Shown: one piece after another, positions 51,612-60,575 of the stretch
How positions within the stretch are numbered: the stretch's first letter is position 1
How the letters are laid out: each line of letters opens with the position of its first letter
NCBI RefSeq assembly: GCF_016587435.1
Contig: NZ_BNJJ01000035.1
Span: forward strand, 1-61,684
DNA from: Dictyobacter formicarum
Lineage (GTDB): Bacteria; Chloroflexota; Ktedonobacteria; Ktedonobacterales; Ktedonobacteraceae
DNA: 61,684 nt
Direction: 5' to 3'
Notes under the pieces: model-generated
Databases searched by the model: none
Seen by the model: the letters and a program-made list of their open reading frames with translations, nothing else
What the model was told of the DNA's origin: nothing
Position numbers and translations under genes: made by a program

Positions 51612-52417
51612 CTATATCTGGGGTTTGCGGCCTTTTAGCAAGATAAAATCCATGGATAGGCTCTTAAGCCTGCCATCTGGCTCTTTGATAACCTCAAAAT
51701 ATTCCTGAATAGTTGAAGCACTGTTCAGAATATGCTGCTCAAGCTTCTGCATTTCTTCTTCGGCCATCTGAGCGCGGGCCGTCCAATCCTGATACTGATA
51801 GGTACGGCGGAAGATCTCCTGGTGCTCAACCAGCAGACCGCCCCCCCGAAAAAAGCATTCCATTCAAGGCGATTGTAGGAACGACCATGTGAATCGTCAC
51901 GCCATTTTTCGATCGTATTAGCAAAAATATCCAGCTCTGGATCGTTGGGTGCGCAGCTATCGATGAGCAGAAAGAGACCGCCCGGGGTGAGCACACGCGC
52001 AATCTCACTGATGGCCTGTGTGACATTGGGGAAATGATGTGGGGCGATGCGGCAGGTAGCACGCTCAAAACTGGTATCCTCAAAAGGTAAATGCTCAGCG
52101 TCGGCAAGCTGAAAATGGGCATTTGTCACGCCCTGGGCCAGCAGAAAGGCCTGGGCCTGATGCAGCATTGTGGGTGTCAGATCGGTTACCATAATCTCCG
52201 CTACATAGGGGGCCACGGTCAGGGCTGTATGTCCACCACCAGTAGCAATATCAATGGCACGCAGAGATGGCTGCCATTCGCCCAGGGCGATTAAACGTTG
52301 TAAATCACTACCGGTACGATGCGAGGCGCTGGTAACATAACTGGCCGCCGTTCGACTAAAATAAGCCTGAACCTGAGCTTTTTTCTGCTCATTGCTTTCA
52401 GATGAATTGGTTGCCAT
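51612..52417 (-). pseudogene. SAM-dependent methyltransferase broken by a frameshift
   Basis: The first part encodes a UbiE/Methyltransf_11-like enzyme: AIDIATGGGHTALTVAPYVA (motif I), VTDLTPTMLHQA, FQLADAEHLPFEDTSFERAT and RVLTPGGLFLLIDS. At WNAFF, a run of seven Gs (plus strand 51841-51847) shifts the frame. The original frame goes on into a non-homologous tail, while the correct continuation (GGGLLVEHQEIFRRTYQYQD) is in the next frame and ends at 51612. One missing G would restore a full-length protein of about 268 residues. It may be a recent pseudogene, a sequencing error, or a slippery homopolymer. Start taken at the ATG at 52417. Confidence 0.8.
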
Positions 52418-52539
52418 TCGAAACAGCTTTCTTTGTGAACTTGATTGAGATTTAAAACGCAACTATTAGAAGCCATTATAGTATATTCTTCTGCTGTTTG
52501 TTCTTTCGAGAAGGTAGCCGCATATTGCCAGTAGTGCGC
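52418..52539. other. Short intergenic stretch upstream of the methyltransferase
   Basis: It presumably carries the promoter of the frameshifted methyltransferase; no repeat or gene was seen. Confidence 0.3.
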
Positions 52540-52944
52540 TTATAGATCTTTTTCACGCCAGGCAATGATCAACGTTGGCAATACGATAATCAGGAAGATA
52601 GTACCAGGCAGGAAAAGGGCAATATTTTGTCTGTGATTGGTAGTGTGTTATGTACTTTGAAAGATAGTAGTTGTGTTCGGGGCCGTCAATACATTGAGGA
52701 ATAGTATGCCAACTTCAAAATTTGCTTGAGTATTGGATTGTGTAGTTCCCTGTGGATTATAATAGCTCTGAAGCGATTGTTTGAAAGAATTGTCCAGTAC
52801 CTGGTAATCTGGTTGTATTGCAGAAACAGTGATATCCTGATAAGCTCTCTCTAGAGTATCCTTAGAAGAGCGGAAGGGTAAACAGTACTCATCACAAAGG
52901 ATCAGGTCGATATGGACGGAAAAGATACGAGAAATGCGTCTCAA
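52540..52944 (-). pseudogene. Degraded membrane-protein remnant with an in-frame stop
   Basis: One minus-strand frame reads 98 codons to a TAA (52648-52650). It then continues in the same frame for 35 more codons ending in a convincing membrane anchor (ALFLPGTIFLIIVLPTLIIA, then WREKDL and a stop at 52540). The upstream part contains NTQANFEVGILFLNVL. The frame overlaps the start of the plus-strand PsiE-like gene, so its 5' part cannot all be real. It looks like the decayed end of a secreted or ABC-permease-like protein. The call is tentative. Confidence 0.3.
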
Positions 52945-53454
52945 GAACCATCCGAAATTGTGCCTAAAGAGGATGATCTGTTTGCAGGCTATCCTGGTAA
53001 GGTGTTAGGTCGTATCGATACCATTATATACGCCATTGTTGGTGGAAGTTTCATCTTTGCTGCCCTTCTGGCTCTCATCTATAGCTACTTTGACCTGGAT
53101 GTCACACTCACAGACGCGATCCATTCGGCAAGCCTGCCAGGGGCGGCTCGATCCGTGATCAGTTTTGTCTCAGGACTGCTACTCGTGCTTATCATTATGG
53201 AGGTCCTGGGCACGGTGATTCATTATCTTAAATCCCACACGACATCGCTACAGCCATTTCTCTTTATCGGCATTATATCCGCCACGCGAAGTATTCTCTC
53301 CGTCGGTGCCAGGCTTTCCGTTGAAGGTGTAGTACAGCAGGGAGCCATCTTCACAAACGCCATGATCGAGTTAGGTGTAAGTGCTGGTGTCGTGCTTGCT
53401 CTCGGAATCACCTTGATGCTCATTGGCAAAAGTGGCCGGGGTCAATACACATGA
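52912..53454 (+). CDS. PsiE-like four-helix membrane protein
   Basis: The polar N-terminal 40 residues are followed by four membrane helices (near 42-66, 84-104, 117-135 and 150-172). Between the third and fourth lies RSILSVGARLSVEGV, and the last ends LGITLMLIGKSGRG. This layout and the ISATRSIL block fit the phosphate-starvation-inducible PsiE family, whose function is still unclear. AAAGGA lies about 10 nt before the ATG at 52912. recD2 begins 158 nt downstream on the same strand. Confidence 0.7.
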   Translation: MDGKDTRNASQEPSEIVPKEDDLFAGYPGKVLGRIDTIIYAIVGGSFIFAALLALIYSYFDLDVTLTDAIHSASLPGAARSVISFVSGLLLVLIIMEVLGTVIHYLKSHTTSLQPFLFIGIISATRSILSVGARLSVEGVVQQGAIFTNAMIELGVSAGVVLALGITLMLIGKSGRGQYT

Positions 53455-53612
53455 GGAATAAACCTATCGTGTTTGATCAGATATATTGACACTTCACCCA
53501 GATATCGTCGCAGTTTTGGTGCGCATATAACCAGATTTGCCAAAACCAGGAAGAATGCTATTTTGTGCAGGAAGGATGGACGTGTCCAGAGGGAGCGATA
53601 GATAGATAAATT

Positions 53613-55940
53613 ATGCCAAAGCTTGAAGGTTCTGTTGAGAATATTGTTTTTCGCAATGAAGAGAATCAGTATACGGTGGCGCGCTTTCGCTTGAATGATC
53701 GCGGACGCCTGTTTCGAGATGATCTGGCGACAATTGTAGGACTCTTGCCCGGTATCCATCCCGGAGAGCTGTTATCGGTAGAGGGTGAATGGGAGAGCGA
53801 TCCTCGCTACGGTCGGCAACTGCGCGTAGCCAGTTTTGTGCAGCGCCTGCCGGCGTCTACCGAAGGTATGGTGCGCTATTTAAGTTCAGGCCTGATCAAA
53901 GGCATTGGACCGAAGAAGGCTCAGGCTATCGTCGATCATTTTGGAGAGCAAACGCTAGCCATTATTGAGCAACAGCCAGAGATGTTAATGCAAGTCAAAG
54001 GCATCAGTGCCAGAGATTGTGAGCGTATCGAAAAGGCCTGGCTGGAGCAAGAAGATATTAAAGAGCTGCATCTCTTCTTACAGTCGCATGACGTCTCCAT
54101 GAATGTGGCTACACGCATCTACAAAGAGTATGGTCGTGAGTCGATCAGGATTGTACGTGAGAATCCCTATCAATTGGCCGAAGAGGTACAGGGCATTGGC
54201 TTTCGGACCGCTGATGATATCGCCGTCAAGCTTGGATTACCGCCAGATGGGATCCCGCGCCTGGCGACAGGATTGAAGTATGTATTGACGCAGGCGGCCA
54301 ATGATGACGGCCATTGTTTCTTGCTGGAAAAGGATCTGATTCACCGTGCTTCACAGATCCTGCAGGTACCCACAGAAACATTGCAGGCAGCTATGGACCA
54401 ACTGCGCTCGGAGAAGGATATATTTGTTGAGCCTGCAACTCTGTTCCCTGATACCAATGCTACTGTTATGGAGAGGACGAACAACCTTTCTATAGCTGAA
54501 GACCCTGGAGATTATGAAGCATCAGGATTACAAGAAGAGTTCACTGCTGAACCGCAGTCGCGCATCTACTATGGCCCTTTCTGGTATGCGGAGAACGGTT
54601 CGACGCGCTTATTGCGTATTCTGCGTGGCGCACCTAGCTGTTTGCCACCAACCTCGGCGCGTCAATGGGAAATCGTCTTTGAGCGTCTCAAACAGCAGCG
54701 TCATATGGAGCTGACCGAACGGCAACGTGAAGCGGTTCAGGTCGGTTACCAGCAGAAAGTCTCCATCTTAACAGGCGGTCCGGGCACTGGAAAATCCACC
54801 TCGTTGCGCGCTCTGCTGATGTTGCTACGCACACGCAAAGTAGATGTGGCCCTGGCAGCTCCAACTGGACGCGCAGCCAAGCGCCTCACCGAGGCCACCG
54901 GTGTCCAGGCCAAAACATTACATCGCCTGCTTGAATATGCTCCTCACGACAACAGTTATCAGCGCAACGAAGACAATCCCCTGCCTTATCAATTTGTCAT
55001 TGTTGATGAGTTCTCGATGGTCGATATCCTGCTTTTCTATCATCTGCTCAAGGCCCTGCCGCGCACCTCCCATCTGCTGCTTGTAGGTGATGCTGACCAG
55101 TTGCCTTCTGTCGGACCTGGGAACGTCTTACGCGATCTTCTGCGCTCACAGGCTATCCCGGCGGTACGTTTGACCGAGCTGTTTCGCCAGGCTCAGCAGA
55201 GCAAAATTGTAGTAACCGCCCACCAGATTAATAGTGGCATCGTGCCCAGCCCACGCATCGAAGCGAAAAGCGACTTCTTTTTTATGCGCGAAGAAGATCC
55301 TTTTCGTGCACAACAGCTGGTGCTGGACCTGGTGCATCGCCGTCTGCCAGCCAGATACCATTTTAATCCTATCTCAGACATTCAGGTACTGGCACCCATG
55401 TATAAAGGCGCAGTGGGAGTCAAACTACTCAACGAACGCTTGCAGGCCCAGCTCAATCCTGCTGAACAAGCGCAGGTGGAATGGGGCGACCGTCTGTTAC
55501 GCGTTGGCGACAAAGTCATGCAAACCAAAAACAACTACGACAAAGGAGTGTTTAATGGAGACGTTGGCTTTATTCGGCGCATCGATCGCGAGAATCTGCT
55601 AGTCAAAGTAGAATTTGCGGAAGAGGCCGGTCCATTATTGGTCGAGTATGAATTCCATGAACTAGACGAACTGGTACTGGCCTACGCGGTCACGGTGCAT
55701 AAAAGCCAGGGCAGTGAATATCCCGCTGTCGTGCTACCGTTAGTGCGCGAGCACCATATGCTTTTACAGCGCAACCTGCTATATACAGCCATTACGCGCG
55801 CCAAACGTTTCTGCGTTATCGTTGGTCAGCCATCAGCCCTCGAATATGCCGTTCGTAATGAGCGCGTCGCCTTGCGTAACACCGGCCTCGCCGAACGTCT
55901 GCTCGAAAAGGCACATGTTAGCCTCCAGACTCCTTTCTAA
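53613..55940 (+). CDS. recD2: RecD2-type SF1B DNA helicase
   Basis: A 775-residue 5'-3' helicase of the RecD/TraA family found without RecBC. The N-terminal OB-like region (KLEGSVENIVFRNEENQYTV) and helix-hairpin-helix segments (IKGIGPKKAQAIV and VKGISARDCERI) are typical of RecD2. The helicase core carries Walker A GGPGTGKSTSLRALL near residue 388, APTGRAAKRL, VIVDEFSMVD, VGDADQLPSVGPGNVLRD, and YAVTVHKSQGSEYPAVVLPL with LLYTAITRAKR near the end. It acts in DNA repair or replication-fork processing. The start is the ATG at 53613, without an obvious close Shine-Dalgarno. Confidence 0.95.
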   Translation: MPKLEGSVENIVFRNEENQYTVARFRLNDRGRLFRDDLATIVGLLPGIHPGELLSVEGEWESDPRYGRQLRVASFVQRLPASTEGMVRYLSSGLIKGIGPKKAQAIVDHFGEQTLAIIEQQPEMLMQVKGISARDCERIEKAWLEQEDIKELHLFLQSHDVSMNVATRIYKEYGRESIRIVRENPYQLAEEVQGIGFRTADDIAVKLGLPPDGIPRLATGLKYVLTQAANDDGHCFLLEKDLIHRASQILQVPTETLQAAMDQLRSEKDIFVEPATLFPDTNATVMERTNNLSIAEDPGDYEASGLQEEFTAEPQSRIYYGPFWYAENGSTRLLRILRGAPSCLPPTSARQWEIVFERLKQQRHMELTERQREAVQVGYQQKVSILTGGPGTGKSTSLRALLMLLRTRKVDVALAAPTGRAAKRLTEATGVQAKTLHRLLEYAPHDNSYQRNEDNPLPYQFVIVDEFSMVDILLFYHLLKALPRTSHLLLVGDADQLPSVGPGNVLRDLLRSQAIPAVRLTELFRQAQQSKIVVTAHQINSGIVPSPRIEAKSDFFFMREEDPFRAQQLVLDLVHRRLPARYHFNPISDIQVLAPMYKGAVGVKLLNERLQAQLNPAEQAQVEWGDRLLRVGDKVMQTKNNYDKGVFNGDVGFIRRIDRENLLVKVEFAEEAGPLLVEYEFHELDELVLAYAVTVHKSQGSEYPAVVLPLVREHHMLLQRNLLYTAITRAKRFCVIVGQPSALEYAVRNERVALRNTGLAERLLEKAHVSLQTPF

Positions 55941-56175
55941 AGATGGCATCGACTATGGGTTATGATAGTCAATGTCCTGGCTCGTCATGCCCCACACAAA
56001 GAAAAAAGCATGTAATAGCGAGCAGGAATAAGAATAGCATAGATTGTGTTTTCATTTAGAAGAAGGAACGTCGAGCACTTATCTAGAAGTATTTTTACAT
56101 GCTATAATTGGTGGATGGAGTAGGGCGCAGATCATTGGGCCCATTGATACTATATCCCTCCAAAGAGGAGAAGCT

Positions 56176-56595
56176 ATGAATCGTCAAGAAGCTATTGACT
56201 TTCTACTAGATCATTATGAGAATCCTCGCAATCAAGGCGAAATTGAACACCCGGATGTAAATCTGAATGGTGGCAATCCGGGTTGTGCCGATGTGATTAC
56301 CATGCAGGCCAGCTTTGGTGAAGATGGCAAGCTCAAAGAGATTGCCTGGGATGGTACAGGTTGCACGATTAGCCGTGCCGCTGCTTCATATGTAACTGAG
56401 ATGGTGCAGGGCATGAGTGCTGAGGAAATCGAAAATATTACTTTTGAGGACCTGATGGATCAGCTAGGCCGCGAGGTCGTAATGACCCGTCCCACATGCG
56501 CGACCCTGGCCCTGGGCACCTTGAAAAAAGGTGTGCACGAGTTCGATATGCACCAGCGTGCCGGTAAAGCTGATTACAGCCATCACGAGCACTAA
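56176..56595 (+). CDS. sufU: SufU-like iron-sulfur cluster assembly protein
   Basis: Three conserved cysteines sit in NPGCAD, GTGCTISRAAASY and RPTCATLAL, the zinc/iron-sulfur ligands of the IscU/SufU family. The opening DHYENPRNQG is diagnostic. The SufU-type insertion between the second and third Cys (GMSAEEIENITFEDLMDQLG) is present. SufU activates or receives sulfur from the cysteine desulfurase SufS; neither sufS nor other suf genes are adjacent. I start at the ATG at 56176, with GAGGAG 6 nt upstream; the frame is open from 56044. Confidence 0.92.
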   Translation: MNRQEAIDFLLDHYENPRNQGEIEHPDVNLNGGNPGCADVITMQASFGEDGKLKEIAWDGTGCTISRAAASYVTEMVQGMSAEEIENITFEDLMDQLGREVVMTRPTCATLALGTLKKGVHEFDMHQRAGKADYSHHEH

Positions 56596-56599
56596 AATC

Positions 56600-57226
56600 T
56601 TATAATTGATAAAGATCGCGCCAGCGTGCCAGAATCGTCAGAGCTCGCTGGTGCAATTTTTTGTGCTCAGCATCATTGAGCCAGCGACTCACGCCGGAGG
56701 GATGGGGGAGTGGTAAATAGAACGTCTCATTATCCTCAATATAAGAGCCAATACATTCCTCCAGCTTGACTCTGCCGCAGAAGGCCTCGATCGCCATTGT
56801 GCCAACCAGTAGCACCACTTTGGGGCGCAGCAGGCGTAGCTCGGCATTGAGATAGGGACGACAGAGGGCCATCTCTGCTGGTGAAGGTTTACGATCACCG
56901 TGACCACTTTTATTGCGTCCGGGGTCACAGCGCGTGAGGGAGCTAAGATAGGTATGCTCGTGCAGATAGCCAGGCGGAAAACCCGCAACCTCCAACCATG
57001 ACTGTAGTATGCGTCCACCTGGACCACTGAATGGTCGATCTTGCGCCACTGAACGATGGCCAGGTGCCTGCCCAATCACCAGTATGCGATCGGTGCTGCG
57101 CCCACTCACAATTGGATGGGCTACGGGAATATATGCCTGATCCTGACAGAGCCTGCACTGTCGGATCTGTTGTTGGAGCTCGGCCAGCGCTTCTGCTTCC
57201 TTAGTTTCGTGCTGCTTCTCCAACAT
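56600..57226 (-). CDS. Uracil-DNA glycosylase superfamily protein (iron-sulfur type)
   Basis: It excises uracil from DNA. Motif A is GQAPGHRSVAQDRPFSGPGG and motif B LPHPSGVSRW. Four cysteines (CRLC near residue 24, Cys in RCDPGRN, Cys in MALCRPY) fit the [4Fe-4S] site of family 4 or 5 enzymes. The catalytic residue of motif A differs between these families (GEAPG versus GLAPG), and Gln here does not settle it. It overlaps the upstream flavin reductase gene by 26 nt and is probably translated by coupling. It is convergent with sufU, 4 nt away. Confidence 0.87.
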   Translation of the reverse strand: MLEKQHETKEAEALAELQQQIRQCRLCQDQAYIPVAHPIVSGRSTDRILVIGQAPGHRSVAQDRPFSGPGGRILQSWLEVAGFPPGYLHEHTYLSSLTRCDPGRNKSGHGDRKPSPAEMALCRPYLNAELRLLRPKVVLLVGTMAIEAFCGRVKLEECIGSYIEDNETFYLPLPHPSGVSRWLNDAEHKKLHQRALTILARWRDLYQL

Positions 57227-57836
57227 TCTCCGAGTGCTGCTCTTCTATTAAACTGGGTTTATGGAACAGTCGAGCCAGGTGTCGATACTGACCACCATAA
57301 TACAATAAAGGCTCATCCTCTTTAGACGCGCCATGGCCATTGGTGGCTAGCTTGTTGCTCGGCTCATTCTGGATGCGTCCATGCTCATCAACAAAAGCTA
57401 CCTGATGTGGAGTTCCCATTGCCACAACCTGACCGATGAAAATCACATGATCGCCACCTGGATACTCAGCCACAATGCGCGCGTCGATAAAAGCCAATAC
57501 ATCTTTAATAATTGGCGCCCCGGTTGCAACTGTATAATAAGGGGCATAACAGAAATGTTCAAAGCGTTCCGGGCTATTGGTCGCAAAACCGCGTGACCAA
57601 TGCTCTTGATGCTTTGTCAACATATTGACTGCAAAGATCTTGCTTTCACGGAGCAAAGGCAGGGTACTACTATTATTATCAATACAAATGAGAACCAGTG
57701 GTGGATTTAAAGAAACTGAACAAAATGAATTGACAGTAAGGCCTGCCAGAACCTCATTACTGCTCGTCGTGACAACCGTCACACCGGTAGCAAAGCGTCC
57801 CATCACCTGCCTGAAAAGTTCTTTTTCAATAGCCAT
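57201..57836 (-). CDS. Flavin reductase-like (FMN-binding split-barrel) protein
   Basis: The N-terminal 150 residues form the flavin-reductase domain: FRQVMGRFATGVTVVTT, AGLTVNSFCSVSLNPPLVLI, and FIGQVVAMG. It binds FMN and probably reduces free flavin for a partner oxygenase, or acts on other substrates. The C-terminal 50 residues are polar with a short YYGGQYRHLARL motif, also seen in related proteins. The start is the ATG at 57836. The downstream glycosylase gene overlaps by 26 nt, so they form a two-gene unit, though a functional link is not obvious. Confidence 0.88.
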   Translation of the reverse strand: MAIEKELFRQVMGRFATGVTVVTTSSNEVLAGLTVNSFCSVSLNPPLVLICIDNNSSTLPLLRESKIFAVNMLTKHQEHWSRGFATNSPERFEHFCYAPYYTVATGAPIIKDVLAFIDARIVAEYPGGDHVIFIGQVVAMGTPHQVAFVDEHGRIQNEPSNKLATNGHGASKEDEPLLYYGGQYRHLARLFHKPSLIEEQHSENVGEAARN

Positions 57837-58213
57837 GATTATTCCTTCAAATGGAAGATATAAAAACGTAGGAACGCCATTGGCTCCGCGTTGAACGCAG
57901 TGGTTGGTTCCATCCCCTGCATCTCAACACCATAATAAATAGAGAATGTGTATTGTGCCGGGGCGACTACTCTTTTGTTAAGAGTATCACGCGCAAGCAA
58001 CCACTTGTCAACTGACCTTCCGTACAGGATTATGAGCGCGAAGTGGTACTGTTGGCTAGTTATATGTATTTTAACATTGCTTTATGAGGAACTATTCCCA
58101 TGTATGTCTGATTTTTAAGGGAGACATAAATGTAGAATGGTAATTGGAACGTAAATCGTTATACAATATGTAAGGATCACATATGATGTAAGGCAGAGGA
58201 GTGCGCAGGCATT
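57837..58213. other. Divergent regulatory region between flavin reductase and kinase genes
   Basis: No gene is seen in these 377 bases. It contains TACTCTT-ttgtt-AAGAGTA (57968-57986), a 7-bp inverted repeat that could be an operator, and AT-rich stretches suited to promoters for both divergent genes. Confidence 0.4.
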
Positions 58214-60106
58214 ATGCAGGGAAATTCAAAAGATCTGGTTGGGACAACGCTTGGGACTTGTACGCTGGAAAAGTTAATCGGTAAGGGGGGCATGGGCGCC
58301 GTATACCTGGCTCACCAGCAACGGCCTGCCCGCCAGGTAGCGGTTAAGGTTCTACATTCATATCTGGGGGGCAATGATGGTGAGCTTTCACAGGAATTTC
58401 TGGCACGCTTTCGGCGAGAAGCGGATGTGGTAGCCCGGCTAGAGCATATGAACATTATGCCGCTCTATGAATATGGTGAGCAGGATGGTCTGGCATACCT
58501 GGTGATGCCGTATCTAACAGGTGGTAGTTTGAGTGAGCGCCTGAAGCAGCAAGGGTCCTTGCCTCTCTCCGACGCTGTCTCTTATATGGATCAGGCGGCG
58601 TCGGCATTGGATTATGCCCATGCACAGGGCGTAATCCATCGTGATCTGAAGCCAGCTAATTTTCTTTTGCATGCTGATGGACGCCTGGTGCTGACCGATT
58701 TTGGTATTGCGCGTTTGATTAATGATGCCGCGCCTGGCACAACCCTGACCAGAACCGGAGTGACGCTAGGGACGCCTGATTACATGGCGCCCGAGATGGC
58801 ATTGGGAGAAGCAATTGATTATCGGGCCGATATTTATGAACTGGGTGTGGTACTCTACACGCTCCTGAGCGGCCATGTGCCATTCACGGGCTCCAGCTCA
58901 CTGGCTGTGATTACCCGCCATCTACGCGAAACCTTGCCTCTCTTGCATCAAACGCGGCCAGAGATTCCACCTGGTGTGGATGCTGTCATTCAAAAAGCGA
59001 CCGCCAAAGATCGCACGCAGCGTTATTCCTCGGTGCGTGATATGGCTCGAGCTTTACATGCCGCGATTGAGCAGCCAAATAGTTATCAGGCTCAGCGAGA
59101 AGAAGCGATACCGACCGTTGTGCGACCCGCGATTGCGCCAACGATACTTTCAAATACGCCACACTCTGGCATTGGCACTTATGATGCCACACCGACTACC
59201 CAGGCTCAGGCTATGACTTACGAGCCACCTACCATGAGATCCAGCGAGACTCCTGCATTTCTGCCGCCGCCCCCACCCTATACGCCACAAAAACAAAGCG
59301 CCTGGTGGCGGATTCCCCTCATCGTAATTTGTGCCGTCGCACTGGTGTTAACAGGTGTCATTACCGGCACCCAGCTGTTTAAAAATAGCGCCGTGACCAG
59401 TGTTACGGCAACTCCTAACACGCAACCTACACAAACCAGCGGGTCCAATAAGACTCCAACGGTGGCTCCGACCGCCACGTCAAATGCGAAGCCTACGACT
59501 GCCCCTACCCAGCCTCCCTCACCTGCAACGGGAAACGTTCCAACTGGACAGTTGCTCTACTCTGCGACCAATCCTGGACCAGCCTGTGATACAGGTAGTG
59601 GAACCTGGGTGATTTACAATAGTGCGAATGTGAATTGTCAGAGCAATGGCACGCAGGTTACCAATACAGCTACCGCCAGAACCCTACAAGGCATCTTTCT
59701 GACCGCCTTGCCAGGTAAAAATTATCCTAATGACTATGTGCTCGAAGCAAATGTACAACAATCCCAGAACTCCAACAGTAGCTTCGGCCTCTATTTCCGC
59801 AATCAGCCGGGCAATCAACAGGGAACCTATACGTTTTTGATTGAGCCTGATGGTAGCTGGCAAGCGGCCGTATATGATAACACAACCGGCGTACCTAAAG
59901 TCATTTCTCAGGGAACCTTCGGTGATATTCACGCTACTATCAAGCTAGCGGTTGTCGTCAAAGGGTCCCAGTTCAACTTCTACGCTAACGGCAAAGCCCT
60001 GGGCAGTGTCAGTGACGCCACATACGCTGGTGGCACGGCGGGTCTGGCCGTCGACCAGGGAGGCACCATCACCGTCAGTAATTTTGCTCTTTATGCTACC
60101 GCTTAA
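58214..60106 (+). CDS. Membrane Ser/Thr protein kinase with extracellular lectin-like domain
   Basis: A Hanks-type kinase fills residues 1-275: the glycine loop IGKGGMGAVYLA, VAVKVLH with the ATP-binding lysine, the catalytic loop VIHRDLKPANFLL near 142, DFGIARL near 161 and GTPDYMAPEM. A Pro/Thr-rich linker leads to a membrane helix (about 365-385, IPLIVICAVALVLTGVITG). A second linker leads to a C-terminal domain of about 190 residues with SSFGLYFRNQPGN, YTFLIEPDGSWQAAVYD and IKLAVVVKGSQFNFYANGKA. This resembles concanavalin-A/laminin-G-like jelly-roll folds and probably senses or binds wall carbohydrate. PASTA repeats, the usual sensors, are absent. The ATG at 58214 has AGAGGAG about 13 nt upstream. 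Confidence 0.92.
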   Translation: MQGNSKDLVGTTLGTCTLEKLIGKGGMGAVYLAHQQRPARQVAVKVLHSYLGGNDGELSQEFLARFRREADVVARLEHMNIMPLYEYGEQDGLAYLVMPYLTGGSLSERLKQQGSLPLSDAVSYMDQAASALDYAHAQGVIHRDLKPANFLLHADGRLVLTDFGIARLINDAAPGTTLTRTGVTLGTPDYMAPEMALGEAIDYRADIYELGVVLYTLLSGHVPFTGSSSLAVITRHLRETLPLLHQTRPEIPPGVDAVIQKATAKDRTQRYSSVRDMARALHAAIEQPNSYQAQREEAIPTVVRPAIAPTILSNTPHSGIGTYDATPTTQAQAMTYEPPTMRSSETPAFLPPPPPYTPQKQSAWWRIPLIVICAVALVLTGVITGTQLFKNSAVTSVTATPNTQPTQTSGSNKTPTVAPTATSNAKPTTAPTQPPSPATGNVPTGQLLYSATNPGPACDTGSGTWVIYNSANVNCQSNGTQVTNTATARTLQGIFLTALPGKNYPNDYVLEANVQQSQNSNSSFGLYFRNQPGNQQGTYTFLIEPDGSWQAAVYDNTTGVPKVISQGTFGDIHATIKLAVVVKGSQFNFYANGKALGSVSDATYAGGTAGLAVDQGGTITVSNFALYATA

Positions 60107-60177
60107 ACGCGATGTCAGGAGAATTTACTATCCTCGTGAGCGTTTCATTCCTGCCGATCATCGCGCAAGGGATTTTC

Positions 60178-60206
60178 TTGACTTTGCCAGTGATGGTCGA
60201 TATACT
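60178..60206 (+). promoter_or_regulatory. Promoter upstream of the cobalamin riboswitch
   Basis: TTGACT (60178-60183), a 17-bp spacer and TATACT (60201-60206). Transcription would start near 60213, just before the riboswitch. Confidence 0.7.
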
Positions 60207-60231
60207 CTTCTACAGATAAATATTTGATAGT

Positions 60232-60440
60232 GTCTTTACCGGGTGGCCTGAGTTTCACTCAGGCAGAATAGGGAAGTCGGTGCAATTCCGACGCAGTCGC
60301 GCTACTGTCATCGGCGAGCAGTTCATGTGTTCCTCAACCATCGTGGTCACTGTCCCTGATAAAGCAGAAACGATTCGCAAAGGGGATGGGAAGGCCGTTT
60401 GGACTGCGTCAATAGCCGTAAGCCAGGAGACCTGCCCGGT
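60232..60440 (+). ncRNA. Cobalamin riboswitch
   Basis: The conserved aptamer elements occur in order: GGTGGCCTGAG...CTCAGGCA (P2 helix), GGGAAGTCGGTGCAATTCCG then ACGCAGTCGCGCTACTGT, AGCCGTAAG, and the B12 box AGCCAGGAGACCTGCC (60421-60436). A roughly 65-nt variable insertion lies between the core halves. The downstream gene is a BtuC-like permease, the expected target. Adenosylcobalamin binding would reduce expression of the uptake system. No clear terminator follows, so control is probably translational. Confidence 0.93.
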
Positions 60441-60575
60441 GAGAGGCTCACGTTCCTTCGCGTCAAAGGAGTGAACCAGAATCACGATGTGCGAGCCGCG
60501 CAAAGCTTTCCTCCTCGTCTGTCTGGCTGCTGCCTCTCCTTCTGGCTGCTACAAAAACTAGAGTGAGCGTTTGAG

